A DNA stretch of 64,000 nucleotides from Burkholderiaceae bacterium. GTDB taxonomy: Bacteria > Pseudomonadota > Gammaproteobacteria > Burkholderiales > Burkholderiaceae_C. Below, piece after piece: positions 8,855 to 18,572 of the stretch. The position numbers and the translations under genes are program-made. The notes beneath the pieces were generated by a model, which was not told the DNA's origin, did not search any database, and saw only the letters and a list, made by a program, of their open reading frames with translations. Location: contig CAJYPV010000020.1 of the NCBI GenBank assembly GCA_913776825.1, positions 1 to 64,000 on the forward strand, in the 5' to 3' direction. Within the stretch, counting starts at the first letter, position 1. Each line of letters starts with the position of its first letter.

Positions 8855-9754
8855 ATGGCTGCAATTACCGCAAGCATGGTCGCCGAGCTGCGCGCCCGCA
8901 CCGACTCACCGATGATGGAGTGCAAGAAGGCACTGACCGAAGCTGACGGCGACATGGTCCGCGCGGAAGAGATCCTGCGCGTCAAGCTGGGCAACAAGGC
9001 GGGCAAGGCTGCCTCGCGCATCACCGCTGAAGGCGTGGTGGCCGCTGCCGTGGTCGGCAACGCCGGCGCGCTGGTCGAAGTGAACTGCGAAACCGACTTC
9101 GTGTCGAAGAACGACGCCTTCCTGGCCTTCGTGAACGCCGTCGCCGGCCTGATCGCCGAGAAGAACCCGGCGGACGTCGACGCCCTGGCCGCGTTGCCGC
9201 TGTCGCAAGAAGGCTTCGGCCCGACGGTGGAAGACGTGCGCAAGGGCCTGATCGGCAAGATCGGCGAGAACATGACCATCCGCCGCTTCAAGCGCTATGC
9301 GTCGGGCGGCAAGCTGGCTTCCTACCTGCACGGCACCCGCATCGGCGTGCTGGTCGAGTTCGACGGTGACGAAGTCGCCGCCAAGGACGTCGCCATGCAC
9401 GTGGCCGCGATGAAGCCGGCTGCGCTGTCGTCGGCCGAAGTGCCGGCCGAGCTGGTCGAGAAGGAACGCAAGATCGCTGCCGAGAAGGCCGCTGAATCCG
9501 GCAAGCCGGCCGAGATCGTCGCCAAGATGGTCGATGGCTCGGTGCAGAAGTTCCTGAAGGAAGTCTCGCTGCTGGATCAGGTCTTCGTGAAGGCCGCCGA
9601 TGGCAAGCAGACCGTCGCCCAGATGCTGAAGGACAAGGCCACCACGGTGAAGTCCTTCACCCTGTACGTGGTCGGCGAAGGCATCGAGAAGAAGGTCGAC
9701 GACTTCGCGGCCGAAGTGGCTGCGCAAGTGGCCGCCGCCAGCAAGGGGCAATAA
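8855..9754 (+). CDS. tsf: Elongation factor Ts
   Basis: 299 residues. EF-Ts is the guanine nucleotide exchange factor that removes GDP from EF-Tu. The N-terminal UBA-like domain contains the EF-Tu contact motif [12 protein letters not shown]. The core has [13 protein letters not shown], and the C-terminal module is the usual dimerisation region with the coiled-coil rich in Glu and Lys. The start is set by the family N-terminus MAAITASMV and a GGAG ribosome site. It follows rpsB as in most bacteria. Confidence 0.98.
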   Translation: MAAITASMVAELRARTDSPMMECKKALTEADGDMVRAEEILRVKLGNKAGKAASRITAEGVVAAAVVGNAGALVEVNCETDFVSKNDAFLAFVNAVAGLIAEKNPADVDALAALPLSQEGFGPTVEDVRKGLIGKIGENMTIRRFKRYASGGKLASYLHGTRIGVLVEFDGDEVAAKDVAMHVAAMKPAALSSAEVPAELVEKERKIAAEKAAESGKPAEIVAKMVDGSVQKFLKEVSLLDQVFVKAADGKQTVAQMLKDKATTVKSFTLYVVGEGIEKKVDDFAAEVAAQVAAASKGQ

Positions 9755-9767
9755 GCTCCGCGACTCA

Positions 9768-9790
9768 AAAGGGCGCCTCTGGCGCCCTTT
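9768..9790 (+). terminator. Terminator-like hairpin after tsf
   Basis: AAAGGGCGCC and GGCGCCCTTT pair over 10 bp around a 3-nt loop, ending in TTT. It may partly separate rpsB-tsf from the pyrH operon. Confidence 0.75.
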
Positions 9791-9872
9791 ACACTTGTGC
9801 CTGCGCCTGCGCTCGAGCGCTGCCCACGAGGCTCTTGCAGGCGCACTCCATGGCTGTATTGAAGAGGTAACA

Positions 9873-10583
9873 ATGCCCGCGCACAAACGCATCCTGCTCA
9901 AGCTCTCCGGCGAAGCCCTGATGGGCGATGATGCCTACGGTATCAACCGCGCGACCATCGTTCGCATGGTCCAGGAGATCCAGGAAGTCACGCGTCTCGG
10001 CGTGGAAGTCGCCGTCGTGATCGGCGGCGGCAATATCTTCCGCGGCGTGGCGGGCGGTTCCGTGGGCATGGACCGCGCCACGGCGGATTACATGGGCATG
10101 CTGGCCACGGTGATGAACTCGCTGGCCCTGGCCGACACCATGCGCCAAGAAGGCATGACCGCTCGCGTCATGTCCGCCATCGCGATCGAGCAGGTCGTGG
10201 AGCCCTATGTGCGCCCCAAGGCCCTGCAGTACCTCGAAGAGGGCAAGGTCGTGGTGTTCGCCGCCGGTACCGGCAATCCTTTCTTCACCACCGACACCGC
10301 CGCTGCCCTGCGCGGCGCCGAGATCGGTGCGGAAATCGTGCTGAAGGCGACCAAGGTCGACGGCGTGTACAGCGCCGATCCGAAGAAGGATCCCCACGCG
10401 ACGCGTTACTCGCGGATCAGCTTCGACGAAGCCATCAGCAAGAACCTGCAAGTCCTGGACGCCACCGCCTTCGCGCTGTGCCGCGACCAGAAACTGCCGA
10501 TCAAGGTGTTCTCGATCTTCAAGGCCGGCGCGCTCAAGCGCGTCGTGATGGGTGAAGACGAAGGCACCTTGGTGCACGTCTGA
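9873..10583 (+). CDS. pyrH: UMP kinase
   Basis: 236 residues, matching bacterial UMP kinase of the amino-acid kinase fold, which phosphorylates UMP to UDP with ATP. Motifs: [14 protein letters not shown] at the N-terminus, [11 protein letters not shown] (phosphate binding), [19 protein letters not shown] (UMP site). The start at MPAHKRIL follows AGAGGT. An earlier ATG at 9795 lies inside the terminator spacer and is rejected. It is the first of pyrH-frr-uppS-cdsA. Confidence 0.97.
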   Translation: MPAHKRILLKLSGEALMGDDAYGINRATIVRMVQEIQEVTRLGVEVAVVIGGGNIFRGVAGGSVGMDRATADYMGMLATVMNSLALADTMRQEGMTARVMSAIAIEQVVEPYVRPKALQYLEEGKVVVFAAGTGNPFFTTDTAAALRGAEIGAEIVLKATKVDGVYSADPKKDPHATRYSRISFDEAISKNLQVLDATAFALCRDQKLPIKVFSIFKAGALKRVVMGEDEGTLVHV

Positions 10584-10658
10584 CCGGACCGGTGTGAGAG
10601 ACCGTCACGGGCCACACGCTGCCCGTGAACGCACCGTCCCCTGATCGAGGAAAAGAAC

Positions 10659-11219
10659 ATGACCACTGCCGACATCAAGAAGAACGCTGAAACCAAGATG
10701 GCCAAGTCCATCGAGGCGTTCAAGTCCGAACTGCAGAAGATCCGCACCGGCCGCGCCCACCCCGGCATCCTGGACCAGGTGCAGGTCGATTACTACGGCT
10801 CGCCGGTGCCGATCTCCCAGGTCGCCAACGTCAGCCTGCTCGACGCCCGCACCCTGAGCGTGCAGCCTTGGGAAAAGGGCATGGGCGCCAAGATCGAGAA
10901 AGCGATCCGCGAATCCGATCTGGGCCTGAATCCCGCGTCGCAAGGCGACCTGATCCGCGTGCCGATGCCGCCGCTGTCGGAAGAGCGCCGCCGCGACCTG
11001 ATCAAGGTGGTGAAGAACACCGCCGAAGACGCCAAGGTCGCCGTGCGCAACCTGCGCCGCGATGCCAACGAGCAAGCCAAGAAGCTCGCCAAGGACAAGC
11101 AGATCACCGAAGACGACGAGCGTCGCAGCCAGGACGAAGTCCAGAAGTTGACCGACCGCGTGATCGCCGACATCGACAAACTGGTTTCGGCGAAGGAAGC
11201 CGAGATCATGGCCGTCTGA
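10659..11219 (+). CDS. frr: Ribosome recycling factor
   Basis: 186 residues, the standard length. With EF-G, RRF splits the post-termination ribosome. The conserved stretch [12 protein letters not shown] is present, as are the long C-terminal helix segments ([16 protein letters not shown] and [13 protein letters not shown]) that form the three-helix bundle. A small hairpin (CACGGGC/GCCCGTG, 10606-10627) lies in the 75-base gap after pyrH. Confidence 0.98.
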   Translation: MTTADIKKNAETKMAKSIEAFKSELQKIRTGRAHPGILDQVQVDYYGSPVPISQVANVSLLDARTLSVQPWEKGMGAKIEKAIRESDLGLNPASQGDLIRVPMPPLSEERRRDLIKVVKNTAEDAKVAVRNLRRDANEQAKKLAKDKQITEDDERRSQDEVQKLTDRVIADIDKLVSAKEAEIMAV

Positions 11220-11232
11220 GCGCGCTCGCTTC

Positions 11233-11973
11233 GTGAGTGCCAACAACAAGGCGGGCGTGCCCCGCCATGTCGCCATCGTCATGGATGGCAACGGACGGTG
11301 GGCCAAGAAGCGGTTCCTGCCCCGCTTCTTCGGTCACAAGCAGGGCGTGGATGCGCTGGTGCGGGTGGTGCAGGCCTGCATCGATCGCGAGATCGAGTAC
11401 CTGACGGTCTTCGCCTTCAGCAGCGAAAACTGGAAGCGCCCCAGCGACGAGGTCTCCGGCCTCATGGGCCTGGTGCTGGCCGCGGTGTCGCGTTATCTCG
11501 CTCGCATGGGCGCGATGGGCGTGCGGATCCGCATCGTCGGCGACCGTGAAGCGGTCTCCGACAAGCTGCGGGCCGCCTGGGCCGAGGCTGAAAACTCGAC
11601 TGCGCACAATTCCAAGCTGACGCTCAATGTGGCCTTCAACTACGGCGGCCGCTGGGACATCGTCCAGGCTTGCCGCCGAGCCATCGAAGCCGGCGTGCCC
11701 GCCGCCGAGCTGACCGAAGCCAAGCTGTCCGAATACATGGCGATGAGCTATGCGCCGGATCCCGACCTGTTCATCCGGACCGGCGGCGAGCTGCGCATCA
11801 GCAACTTCATGCTCTGGCAGACGGCCTACACCGAGTTCGTGTTCTCCGACTGCCTCTGGCCGGAGTTTGGCGAAGCGCAACTGGACGAGGCCATCGCCGC
11901 GTTCCGCGCGCGCGACCGTCGCTTCGGCGGCGTGAACCTCCCGGGCCAGCCCGGCGTCACCCAGGAAGCCTGA
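11233..11973 (+). CDS. uppS: Undecaprenyl diphosphate synthase
   Basis: 246 residues of cis-prenyltransferase. It condenses eight isopentenyl diphosphates onto farnesyl diphosphate to give the C55 lipid carrier for peptidoglycan and O-antigen. The active-site Asp is D18 in VAIVMDGNGRWAKKR; the C-terminal RTGGELRISNFMLWQ holds the Arg residues that bind IPP. The start codon is GTG, 13 bases after frr. The stop TGA is one base from the cdsA ATG. Confidence 0.97.
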   Translation: MSANNKAGVPRHVAIVMDGNGRWAKKRFLPRFFGHKQGVDALVRVVQACIDREIEYLTVFAFSSENWKRPSDEVSGLMGLVLAAVSRYLARMGAMGVRIRIVGDREAVSDKLRAAWAEAENSTAHNSKLTLNVAFNYGGRWDIVQACRRAIEAGVPAAELTEAKLSEYMAMSYAPDPDLFIRTGGELRISNFMLWQTAYTEFVFSDCLWPEFGEAQLDEAIAAFRARDRRFGGVNLPGQPGVTQEA

Positions 11974-11974
11974 C

Positions 11975-12808
11975 ATGCTGCTGCAACGTGTGATCACCGC
12001 CATCGTCCTGCTGGCGCTGCTGCTGCCCGCGCTGTTCGCGGCGAGCCCGTGGCCCTTCGGCTTGCTGACGCTGGCGATGATCGCCGCTGCCGGTTGGGAA
12101 TGGTCCCGTCTGAATGGCCATCCCGGCGCGCCCGCGCTGGCGTATGGCGGCGCGCTCGCCGCAGCCTGCGCGGGGACCGTGTATGCGTTCGGCCAGCAGG
12201 TCCCGGCCTGGTGCTGGTGGCTGGCCGGCGGCCTGTGGGTGCTGGGCGGCGTGCATGCGCTGCGCGTGGGCGTGGCCGGCTGGCCGCGCCTGCCGTCGCT
12301 GCTGCGTCTGGCGCTGGGCGCCGTGCTGTTGTGGGCTGCCTGGCTGGCGCTGATCACCGCACGGGCGCGCGGCATCAACTTCCTGCTGTCGGCGATGTGC
12401 CTGGTCTGGATGGCCGACATTGCCGCCTACTTCGCCGGCAAGGCCTTCGGCAAACGCAAGCTGGCACCTGCGATCAGTCCCGGCAAAAGCTGGGAAGGCG
12501 CGATCGGCGGCCTGTTCGGCGTGATCCTGCTGGGCTTCGTGTGGGTGCATGTCATCGACGTCCGTGTGGCGGTCGATTCGCCCAGCCTGTACAGCGTGAT
12601 GGTCGGCCGCCTCGGCGTGGTCGCCATCCTGGCGATGGTGTTCCTCTCCGCGATGAGCGTGGTCGGGGACCTGTTCGAATCGCTGGTCAAGCGCGCGGCC
12701 GGGGCCAAGGACAGCAGCCAGCTGCTGCCCGGTCACGGCGGGGTGCTGGACCGTGTCGATGCGCTGCTCCCGGTGCTGCCGCTGGCGCTGGCCTTGAGCT
12801 CCCTCTGA
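11975..12808 (+). CDS. cdsA: Phosphatidate cytidylyltransferase
   Basis: 277 residues, an inner-membrane enzyme making CDP-diacylglycerol from phosphatidate and CTP, the branch point of phospholipid synthesis. About seven or eight hydrophobic helices are visible. The CDP-alcohol signature near the C-terminus reads KRAAGAKDSSQLLPGHGG followed by VLDRVDALLP. It sits almost end to start with uppS, so the two are probably translationally coupled. Confidence 0.96.
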   Translation: MLLQRVITAIVLLALLLPALFAASPWPFGLLTLAMIAAAGWEWSRLNGHPGAPALAYGGALAAACAGTVYAFGQQVPAWCWWLAGGLWVLGGVHALRVGVAGWPRLPSLLRLALGAVLLWAAWLALITARARGINFLLSAMCLVWMADIAAYFAGKAFGKRKLAPAISPGKSWEGAIGGLFGVILLGFVWVHVIDVRVAVDSPSLYSVMVGRLGVVAILAMVFLSAMSVVGDLFESLVKRAAGAKDSSQLLPGHGGVLDRVDALLPVLPLALALSSL

Positions 12809-13118
12809 CCGCGCGCCGACCCATCGCTCATCGATCTTTCACCGATCGTTGACCCGTGCCGGCCAAATCGCCGACCCCTGGCATGTCTGCGACGATGGCC
12901 GCCTCCATCGACCAGACCCCTGCGATGGTCACAGCAACCGTTGGGCGTGCTGCGCCTTCGGCCGCGGCCCGTTGGAGGCCTGGTCGACACTTCACGCAGG
13001 TCGCGGTGATGGGCGGCGTCAGTCGCCTCCTGCAAAATGCCGCAGCGGGCATCGCTCGCATCACGGTGGCGAAGGCCGCTCCGTGCTTCATTCTTGATCC
13101 GACTGTGACGACCTTGTG
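12809..13118. other. Spacer between cdsA and dxr without a recognised gene
   Basis: This 310-bp gap contains one plus-strand frame of 87 codons (GTG at 12856 to a TGA that overlaps the dxr ATG). Its product is Ala/Ala-Thr rich, has no ribosome site and no recognisable family. I see no terminator. It most likely holds a local promoter or only degenerate sequence. Confidence 0.4.
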
Positions 13119-14327
13119 ATGACTGCTTCTTCCCGTCAGCCCCAACAGGTCTGCGTGCTGGGATCGACCGGATCCATCGGCACCAATACGCTGGATGTGA
13201 TTGCGCGTCATCCCGACCGCTACCGGGTGTTCGCACTTTCGGCGATGAGCCGGGTCGAGGAATTGCTGGCCCAGTGCGTGGCGCATCGCCCGCGTTATGC
13301 GGTGCTGCCCGAAGCCGGTCTGGCTGCGCGTCTGCGCGACGGCCTGCGGCAGGCCGGTGTGCCGACCGAAGTGCTCGAAGGCCCCCAGGCGCTGGCGGAT
13401 GTGGCGGCGCATCCTGAGGTGGATGCGGTGATGGCGGCGATCGTCGGCGCGGCGGGCCTGGCGCCGGCCATGGCGGCCGCACGTGCCGGCAAGCGGCTGC
13501 TGCTCGCCAACAAGGAAGCCATCGTGCTCGGCGGCGCGCTGTTCATGCGCGCGGTGGAGGAGGGCGGTGCCACGCTGCTGCCGATCGATTCCGAGCATTC
13601 CGCGATCTTCCAGTGTCTGCCGGAAGACCGGCAGACCTGGCACCAGCGCATCGATCACATCGTGCTGACCGCCTCCGGTGGCCCGTTCCGCCAGCGTGAT
13701 CCATCGACCCTCGCCGACGTCACGCCCGAGCAGGCCTGCGCCCATCCGAACTGGGTGATGGGCCGCAAGATCTCGGTGGATTCGGCGACCATGATGAACA
13801 AGGCGCTGGAGGTGATCGAAGCGCGCTGGCTCTTCAACCTGCGTCCGGAGCAGGTCAAGGTGCTGATTCATCCGCAGAGCATCGTGCATTCGATGGTCGT
13901 GTGCCGCGACCATTCCGTGCTGGCGCAACTCGGCACGCCCGACATGCGCGTGCCGATCGCCTATGGCCTGTCTTTCCCGGAACGAATCGAATCCGGCGCC
14001 GGCATGCTCAATCTGCTGAACACGCCGTCCCTCAGCTTCGAGGAAGCGGATGCGCATCGCTTCCCGGGGCTGCATCTGTCGTGGCAGGCGCTGCGCGCCG
14101 CCGAAGGCAGCACCGCGGTGCTGAACGCGGCCAATGAAGAGGCCGTGGCCGCTTTCCTGGAGCGGCGCTTGCGCTTCGATCAGATCTGCCGCGTCAACCG
14201 CGAGACCCTGGAGACCGTTTCGCCTGAAGCGGGTGAGGTGAACAGCGTCGAGGGCCTGCTGGCGCTGGATGGTCGCGCCCGTCGTCGTGCCCGGGATTTG
14301 ATTTCATCAGGGACCGCGACCGCCTGA
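13119..14327 (+). CDS. dxr: 1-deoxy-D-xylulose 5-phosphate reductoisomerase
   Basis: 402 residues. DXR is the first committed enzyme of the MEP isoprenoid pathway, making MEP from DXP with NADPH and a divalent metal; it is the fosmidomycin target. The NADPH site is [15 protein letters not shown]. The metal and substrate site includes [15 protein letters not shown] with its D and E ligands, and [17 protein letters not shown] further on. It supplies precursors used by UppS two genes upstream. A GTG three bases earlier could also serve as start. Confidence 0.97.
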   Translation: MTASSRQPQQVCVLGSTGSIGTNTLDVIARHPDRYRVFALSAMSRVEELLAQCVAHRPRYAVLPEAGLAARLRDGLRQAGVPTEVLEGPQALADVAAHPEVDAVMAAIVGAAGLAPAMAAARAGKRLLLANKEAIVLGGALFMRAVEEGGATLLPIDSEHSAIFQCLPEDRQTWHQRIDHIVLTASGGPFRQRDPSTLADVTPEQACAHPNWVMGRKISVDSATMMNKALEVIEARWLFNLRPEQVKVLIHPQSIVHSMVVCRDHSVLAQLGTPDMRVPIAYGLSFPERIESGAGMLNLLNTPSLSFEEADAHRFPGLHLSWQALRAAEGSTAVLNAANEEAVAAFLERRLRFDQICRVNRETLETVSPEAGEVNSVEGLLALDGRARRRARDLISSGTATA

Positions 14328-14376
14328 GTCGCGCACTCATCCTGCCCCCACACTGCCCCAGGCACCGGACTGCATC

Positions 14377-15750
14377 GTGACCCTGTCTCAGATTCTTTAT
14401 TTCCTTGTCACGCTCGGCATCCTGATCGTGGTGCACGAGTGGGGCCATTACCGCGTGGCACGGGCCTTCGGCGTCAAGGTGCTGCGCTTCTCGGTCGGTT
14501 TCGGCCGCGTGCTGCTGCGTCGTCGAAAGCATCCCGACGCCACCGAATTCACCCTGAGCGCCATCCCGCTCGGTGGCTATGTCCGCATGCTCGACGAAGG
14601 CGATGGCAATGTGCCGCCCGAGCTGCGCGACCAGGCCTTCAACCGCAAGACCTTGTGGCAGCGCGCCGCCATCGTCTCGGCGGGCCCGGCGGCCAACCTG
14701 ATCCTGGCGGTGCTGCTGTTCGCGGCGGTCGGTCTGATGGGGCGCGAGGAACCGAAAGCGGTGCTGGGGACGCCGGTCGCCGGCGGTCTGGCCGAGCGCG
14801 CGGGATTGCGTGCCGGCGATTGGGTGCAAGCCCGCTCCGACGATGGTCGCGAATGGGAAGAGCTGCGCTCGCTGCCCGACCTTGGTTGGCATCTGGCTCA
14901 GGCGGTGGCCGACAAGCGCCCGCTCTACCTGAGCGTCACCAACGGCCAGGGTCACGGGCACCGCACGGTGAAGCTGGAGACCGACACCCTGCCGAGCCGC
15001 GATCTGGATGACAGCACCATGCGCGCGATCGGGCTGGGCGGCGCTTATGTGGAACCCATCATCGGGGACGTGCGCGCCGGTGAGCCGGCAGACGCTGCGG
15101 GTCTGCGCGCGGGCGACCGGTTGCTGCGGGTGAACGAGGAGCCGGTGCCGGACATGGCCTGGTTTGTTCAGCGCGTGCGTCGCGCGGTGGTCGATGGACA
15201 GCCGCAACCGCTGCGCATCGAGGTGCAGCGCGGTGGTCAGACCCTCAGCCGCGAGATCACGCCGCGCATGGACGGGCAGGCCGATGCGCGCGTGGCCCGC
15301 ATCGGCGCGAGCTTCCAGGACAACGCGGCGCGGATGACGGTCAAGGATGGGCCGCTGGAATCGGTGACGCAAGGCGTGCGCCGCACCTGGGAACTGAGCG
15401 CGCTCACGGTGAAGACGCTGGGCCGGATGTTGATCGGTGAAGCTTCGGTAAAGAACCTCAGCGGGCCCATCACGATCGCCAAGGCCGCAGACCAGTCGGC
15501 ACACCTGGGCGTGACGGCGTTTCTGAGCTTTCTCGCGGCCATCAGCGTGAGCCTCGGTGTGCTGAACCTGCTGCCGTTGCCGATGCTCGATGGCGGACAC
15601 CTGATGTATTATCTTTTCGAGGGTCTGAGCGGCCGCCCTGTCTCCGAGTGGTGGCACAAGCAGCTGCAACGCGCAGGTATCGCCGTCGTGCTGCTGATGA
15701 TGAGTTTGGCCCTTTTCAACGATCTGACCCGCACCTTGGGTCTGCACTGA
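14377..15750 (+). CDS. rseP: Site-2 zinc metalloprotease RseP
   Basis: 457 residues. RseP cleaves anti-sigma factor RseA within the membrane, releasing sigma-E, and clears leftover signal peptides. The zinc motif HEWGH is at residues 20-24 in the first membrane helix. Two PDZ domains occupy the middle (GLRAGDWVQARS and GLRAGDRLLRVNEEP). The C-terminal LPLPMLDGGHLMYYL provides the third zinc ligand. The start is GTG. It lies 9 bases before bamA, linking envelope-stress signalling with outer-membrane assembly. Confidence 0.96.
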   Translation: MTLSQILYFLVTLGILIVVHEWGHYRVARAFGVKVLRFSVGFGRVLLRRRKHPDATEFTLSAIPLGGYVRMLDEGDGNVPPELRDQAFNRKTLWQRAAIVSAGPAANLILAVLLFAAVGLMGREEPKAVLGTPVAGGLAERAGLRAGDWVQARSDDGREWEELRSLPDLGWHLAQAVADKRPLYLSVTNGQGHGHRTVKLETDTLPSRDLDDSTMRAIGLGGAYVEPIIGDVRAGEPADAAGLRAGDRLLRVNEEPVPDMAWFVQRVRRAVVDGQPQPLRIEVQRGGQTLSREITPRMDGQADARVARIGASFQDNAARMTVKDGPLESVTQGVRRTWELSALTVKTLGRMLIGEASVKNLSGPITIAKAADQSAHLGVTAFLSFLAAISVSLGVLNLLPLPMLDGGHLMYYLFEGLSGRPVSEWWHKQLQRAGIAVVLLMMSLALFNDLTRTLGLH

Positions 15751-15759
15751 AGCTTCCGC

Positions 15760-18063
15760 ATGTCCCGATTCCTGCCTGAGCCTATGCGCCCCCATGTCAT
15801 TCAACTGGCGGTGCTGGCCACCGCGATGCATGCGAGCGCCGCATGGGCCGTTGATCCCTTTGTTCTCAAGGACATCCGCGTCGATGGATTGCAGCGGACC
15901 GATCCCGGTACCGTCTTCGCCGCGCTGCCGTTCCGCATCGGCGACACCTACAACGATGAAAAGGGCGCCGCGGCGCTGCGCGCACTGTTCGCGACCGGCC
16001 TGTTCAAGGACGTCCGCATCAACATCGACACCGACGCGGTGGTGGTCGTCATCGAAGAACGGCCGATCATCGCCAACGTCGGTTTCGTCGGCCTGAAGGA
16101 GTTCGACACCGATGCGCTGACCAAGTCGCTGAAGGATGTCGGCATCGGCGAAGGCAAGCCCTTCGACAAGGCCCTGGCCGACCGCGCCGAGCAGGAGCTC
16201 AAGCGGCAATACCTGACCCGCTCGCTCTACGGCGCGGAAGTCACGACGACCATCACCCCGATCGAGCGCAACCGCGTCAACGTCAGCTTCTCGGTGACCG
16301 AAGGCGAGCCGGCCAAGATCGCAGAAATCCGCATCCTCGGCTCGAAGGTGTTCAGCGAAAGCACGCTGCTGGGCTTGCTGGAGCAGACCACCACCGGCTG
16401 GCTGACCTGGTACACCAAGACCGACCGCTACTCGCGCGCCAAGCTCAATGCCGACCTGGAGACCATCCGGTCGTACTACCTGAACCGTGGCTACCTCGAG
16501 TTCAACGTCGACTCCACGCAGGTCACGATCTCGCCCGACAAGCAAAGCATCAGCATCGCGATCACGGTGAGCGAGGGCCAGCCCTACACCGTCAGCGCGG
16601 TGAAGATGGAAGGCGAATTCCTCGGGCGCGAGGAAGAGTTCAAGCGCTTGATCGCGCTCAAGGCCGGTCAGCCCTACAACGGCGAAGCGGTGGCCCAGAC
16701 CACCCGCAACTTCCAGGACCTGTACGGCACCTTCGGTTATGCCTTCGCCCGCGTGGAAAGCCGTCCCGAGATCGATCGCGCGACCGGCCAGGTGGTCGTG
16801 ACGCTGGTCGGCGAACCGCAGCGTCGCGTCTATGTGCGCCGCGTGCTGGTGTCGGGCAACACCCGCACCCGCGATGAAGTGATCCGCCGCGAATTCCGCC
16901 AGTTCGAATCCGCCTGGTACGACGGCGCCCGCATCAAGGCCTCGCGCGATCGCGTCGAGCGTCTGGGCTACTTCAAGGACGTCACGATCGACACCACCGA
17001 AGTGCCGGGCTCGCCCGACCAGGTGGATGTCACCCTGACGGTGACCGAGCGGCCCACCGGCAACATCCAGATCGGCGCAGGCTATTCCAGCGCCAGCAAG
17101 CTGTCGCTGTCGGGTTCGATCTCGCAGGAAAACGTCTTCGGTTCCGGCAACTACCTGGGCATCCAGGTGAACACCGCCAGCACCGGTCGCTCGCTGGGCG
17201 TGTCGACGGTCGATCCTTACTTCACCGTGGACGGCATCTCCCGCGCGGTCGACGTGTTCTACCGCACCGTCAAGCCGATCAACACCCTGGGCGAAGAGTA
17301 CGAACTCGCGTCGGTCGGTGGCTCGGTGAAGTTCGGCGTGCCGTTCTCTGAAGAAGACACGGTGTTCTTCGGCGTCGGCTATGAGAACACCCGCATCACC
17401 ACCTCGACCGGTCTGCCCAACAGCTACTTCCTGTTCCGCAACCAGTTCGGCGCCTCGGCGAATGCCATCCCGCTGACCATCGGCTGGAAGAACGACAACC
17501 GCGACAGCGTGATCACGCCCACGGCCGGCTCGATGAAGCGGGTCAACCTGGAACTGAGCCCGTTCGGTGATTCGCGCTACTCGATCGCCAACGTGCAGTA
17601 CCAGCAGTTCCTGCAACTGGGCCGCAAGTTCTCGCTGATGTTCAACGGCGAAGTGGCGTGGGGTTCGGGCCTGGGCGGCCGTCCCTATCCGATCTTCAAG
17701 AACTTCTACGGCGGCGGCCTGGGCTCGGTCCGGGTGTTCGAGCCCGGCACGCTGGGCCCGGTCGACGTCACCGGTTCCTACACCGGCGGCAACCGCAAGT
17801 TCAACCTGAACACCGAGCTGTATGTGCCGGTGCCGGGTTCCGGCAACGACAAGAGCTTCCGCCTGTTCGGTTTCGTCGACATCGGCAACGTCTGGGGCAC
17901 CACCGAAAAGCTGGAGTTCAAGGACACCCGCGCTTCCGCCGGCGTCGGCATCAGCTGGCTGTCCCCGATGGGACCGCTGCGCTTGAGCTATGGCTCGCCG
18001 GTGCGCAAGAAGCCGACGGATAGAATCGAGCGATTCCAATTCCAGATCGGGACTGCATTCTGA
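15760..18063 (+). CDS. bamA: Outer membrane protein assembly factor BamA
   Basis: 767 residues. BamA is the core of the BAM complex that folds beta-barrel proteins into the outer membrane. A signal peptide ends near AAWA (about residue 30). Five POTRA domains follow to about residue 430; the last contains RRVLVSGNTRTRDEVIRREF. The C-terminal barrel includes the GGLGSVRVFEPGTLGP loop with the conserved VRGF-like element (here VRVF) and ends in a terminal Phe (FQFQIGTAF). A second ATG 24 bases in (MRPHVIQL) would give a shorter signal peptide. Its stop overlaps the skp start by one base. Confidence 0.97.
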   Translation: MSRFLPEPMRPHVIQLAVLATAMHASAAWAVDPFVLKDIRVDGLQRTDPGTVFAALPFRIGDTYNDEKGAAALRALFATGLFKDVRINIDTDAVVVVIEERPIIANVGFVGLKEFDTDALTKSLKDVGIGEGKPFDKALADRAEQELKRQYLTRSLYGAEVTTTITPIERNRVNVSFSVTEGEPAKIAEIRILGSKVFSESTLLGLLEQTTTGWLTWYTKTDRYSRAKLNADLETIRSYYLNRGYLEFNVDSTQVTISPDKQSISIAITVSEGQPYTVSAVKMEGEFLGREEEFKRLIALKAGQPYNGEAVAQTTRNFQDLYGTFGYAFARVESRPEIDRATGQVVVTLVGEPQRRVYVRRVLVSGNTRTRDEVIRREFRQFESAWYDGARIKASRDRVERLGYFKDVTIDTTEVPGSPDQVDVTLTVTERPTGNIQIGAGYSSASKLSLSGSISQENVFGSGNYLGIQVNTASTGRSLGVSTVDPYFTVDGISRAVDVFYRTVKPINTLGEEYELASVGGSVKFGVPFSEEDTVFFGVGYENTRITTSTGLPNSYFLFRNQFGASANAIPLTIGWKNDNRDSVITPTAGSMKRVNLELSPFGDSRYSIANVQYQQFLQLGRKFSLMFNGEVAWGSGLGGRPYPIFKNFYGGGLGSVRVFEPGTLGPVDVTGSYTGGNRKFNLNTELYVPVPGSGNDKSFRLFGFVDIGNVWGTTEKLEFKDTRASAGVGISWLSPMGPLRLSYGSPVRKKPTDRIERFQFQIGTAF

Positions 18064-18572
18064 TGAAGAGCATGCTGTTGAAGACGGTTGCTGCTGTCGC
18101 CCTCGCCGCGACAGCGCCCTTGGCTGTGCAAGCCCAGGAATTCAAGATCGGCTACGTCAACAGTGAGCGGATCCTGCGCGAGACCAACCTGGCCAAGGCC
18201 TCCGAAGCGAAGCTGCAGGCGGAGTTCGGTCGCCGCGAGAAGGCGCTGCTCGAACTGGAGACCAAGCTTCGCGGCGCTGCCGAGAAGCTCGACAAGGACA
18301 GCCCTGCGCTGACCGAAGCCGAGCGCTCGCGTCGCCAGCGCGAGCTGATCGAGCAGGATCGCGACCTGCAGCGCAAGCGCCGTGAATTCAATGAAGACGT
18401 GGCCCAGCGCAAGAACGAAGAACTGTCGGCCGTGGTCGAGAAGGCCAACAAGGTCATCAAGCAGATCTTCGAGCAGGAAAAATACGACCTGATCGTTCAG
18501 GACGCGGTTCATGCCAGTCCGCGAGTCGACATCACCAAAAAGGTGATCGACTTGCTCAACGCGCAGAAGTAA
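18063..18572 (+). CDS. skp: Periplasmic chaperone Skp/OmpH
   Basis: 169 residues. Skp holds unfolded outer-membrane proteins in the periplasm for BamA. A signal peptide of about 24 residues ends at AVQA-QEF. The mature protein begins FKIGYVNSERILRE, the Skp/OmpH signature, and continues as a long charged coiled-coil rich in Glu, Arg and Lys, forming the tentacles of the trimer. It is coupled to bamA by a one-base stop/start overlap, and lpxD starts directly after its stop. Confidence 0.96.
   Translation: MKSMLLKTVAAVALAATAPLAVQAQEFKIGYVNSERILRETNLAKASEAKLQAEFGRREKALLELETKLRGAAEKLDKDSPALTEAERSRRQRELIEQDRDLQRKRREFNEDVAQRKNEELSAVVEKANKVIKQIFEQEKYDLIVQDAVHASPRVDITKKVIDLLNAQK

Noticed and set aside
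14194-18039. 1281-codon minus-strand frame opposite rseP and bamA
   Set aside because: It spans two conserved genes and part of a third, has no ribosome site, and the product is low-complexity with His/Asp/Gly richness.
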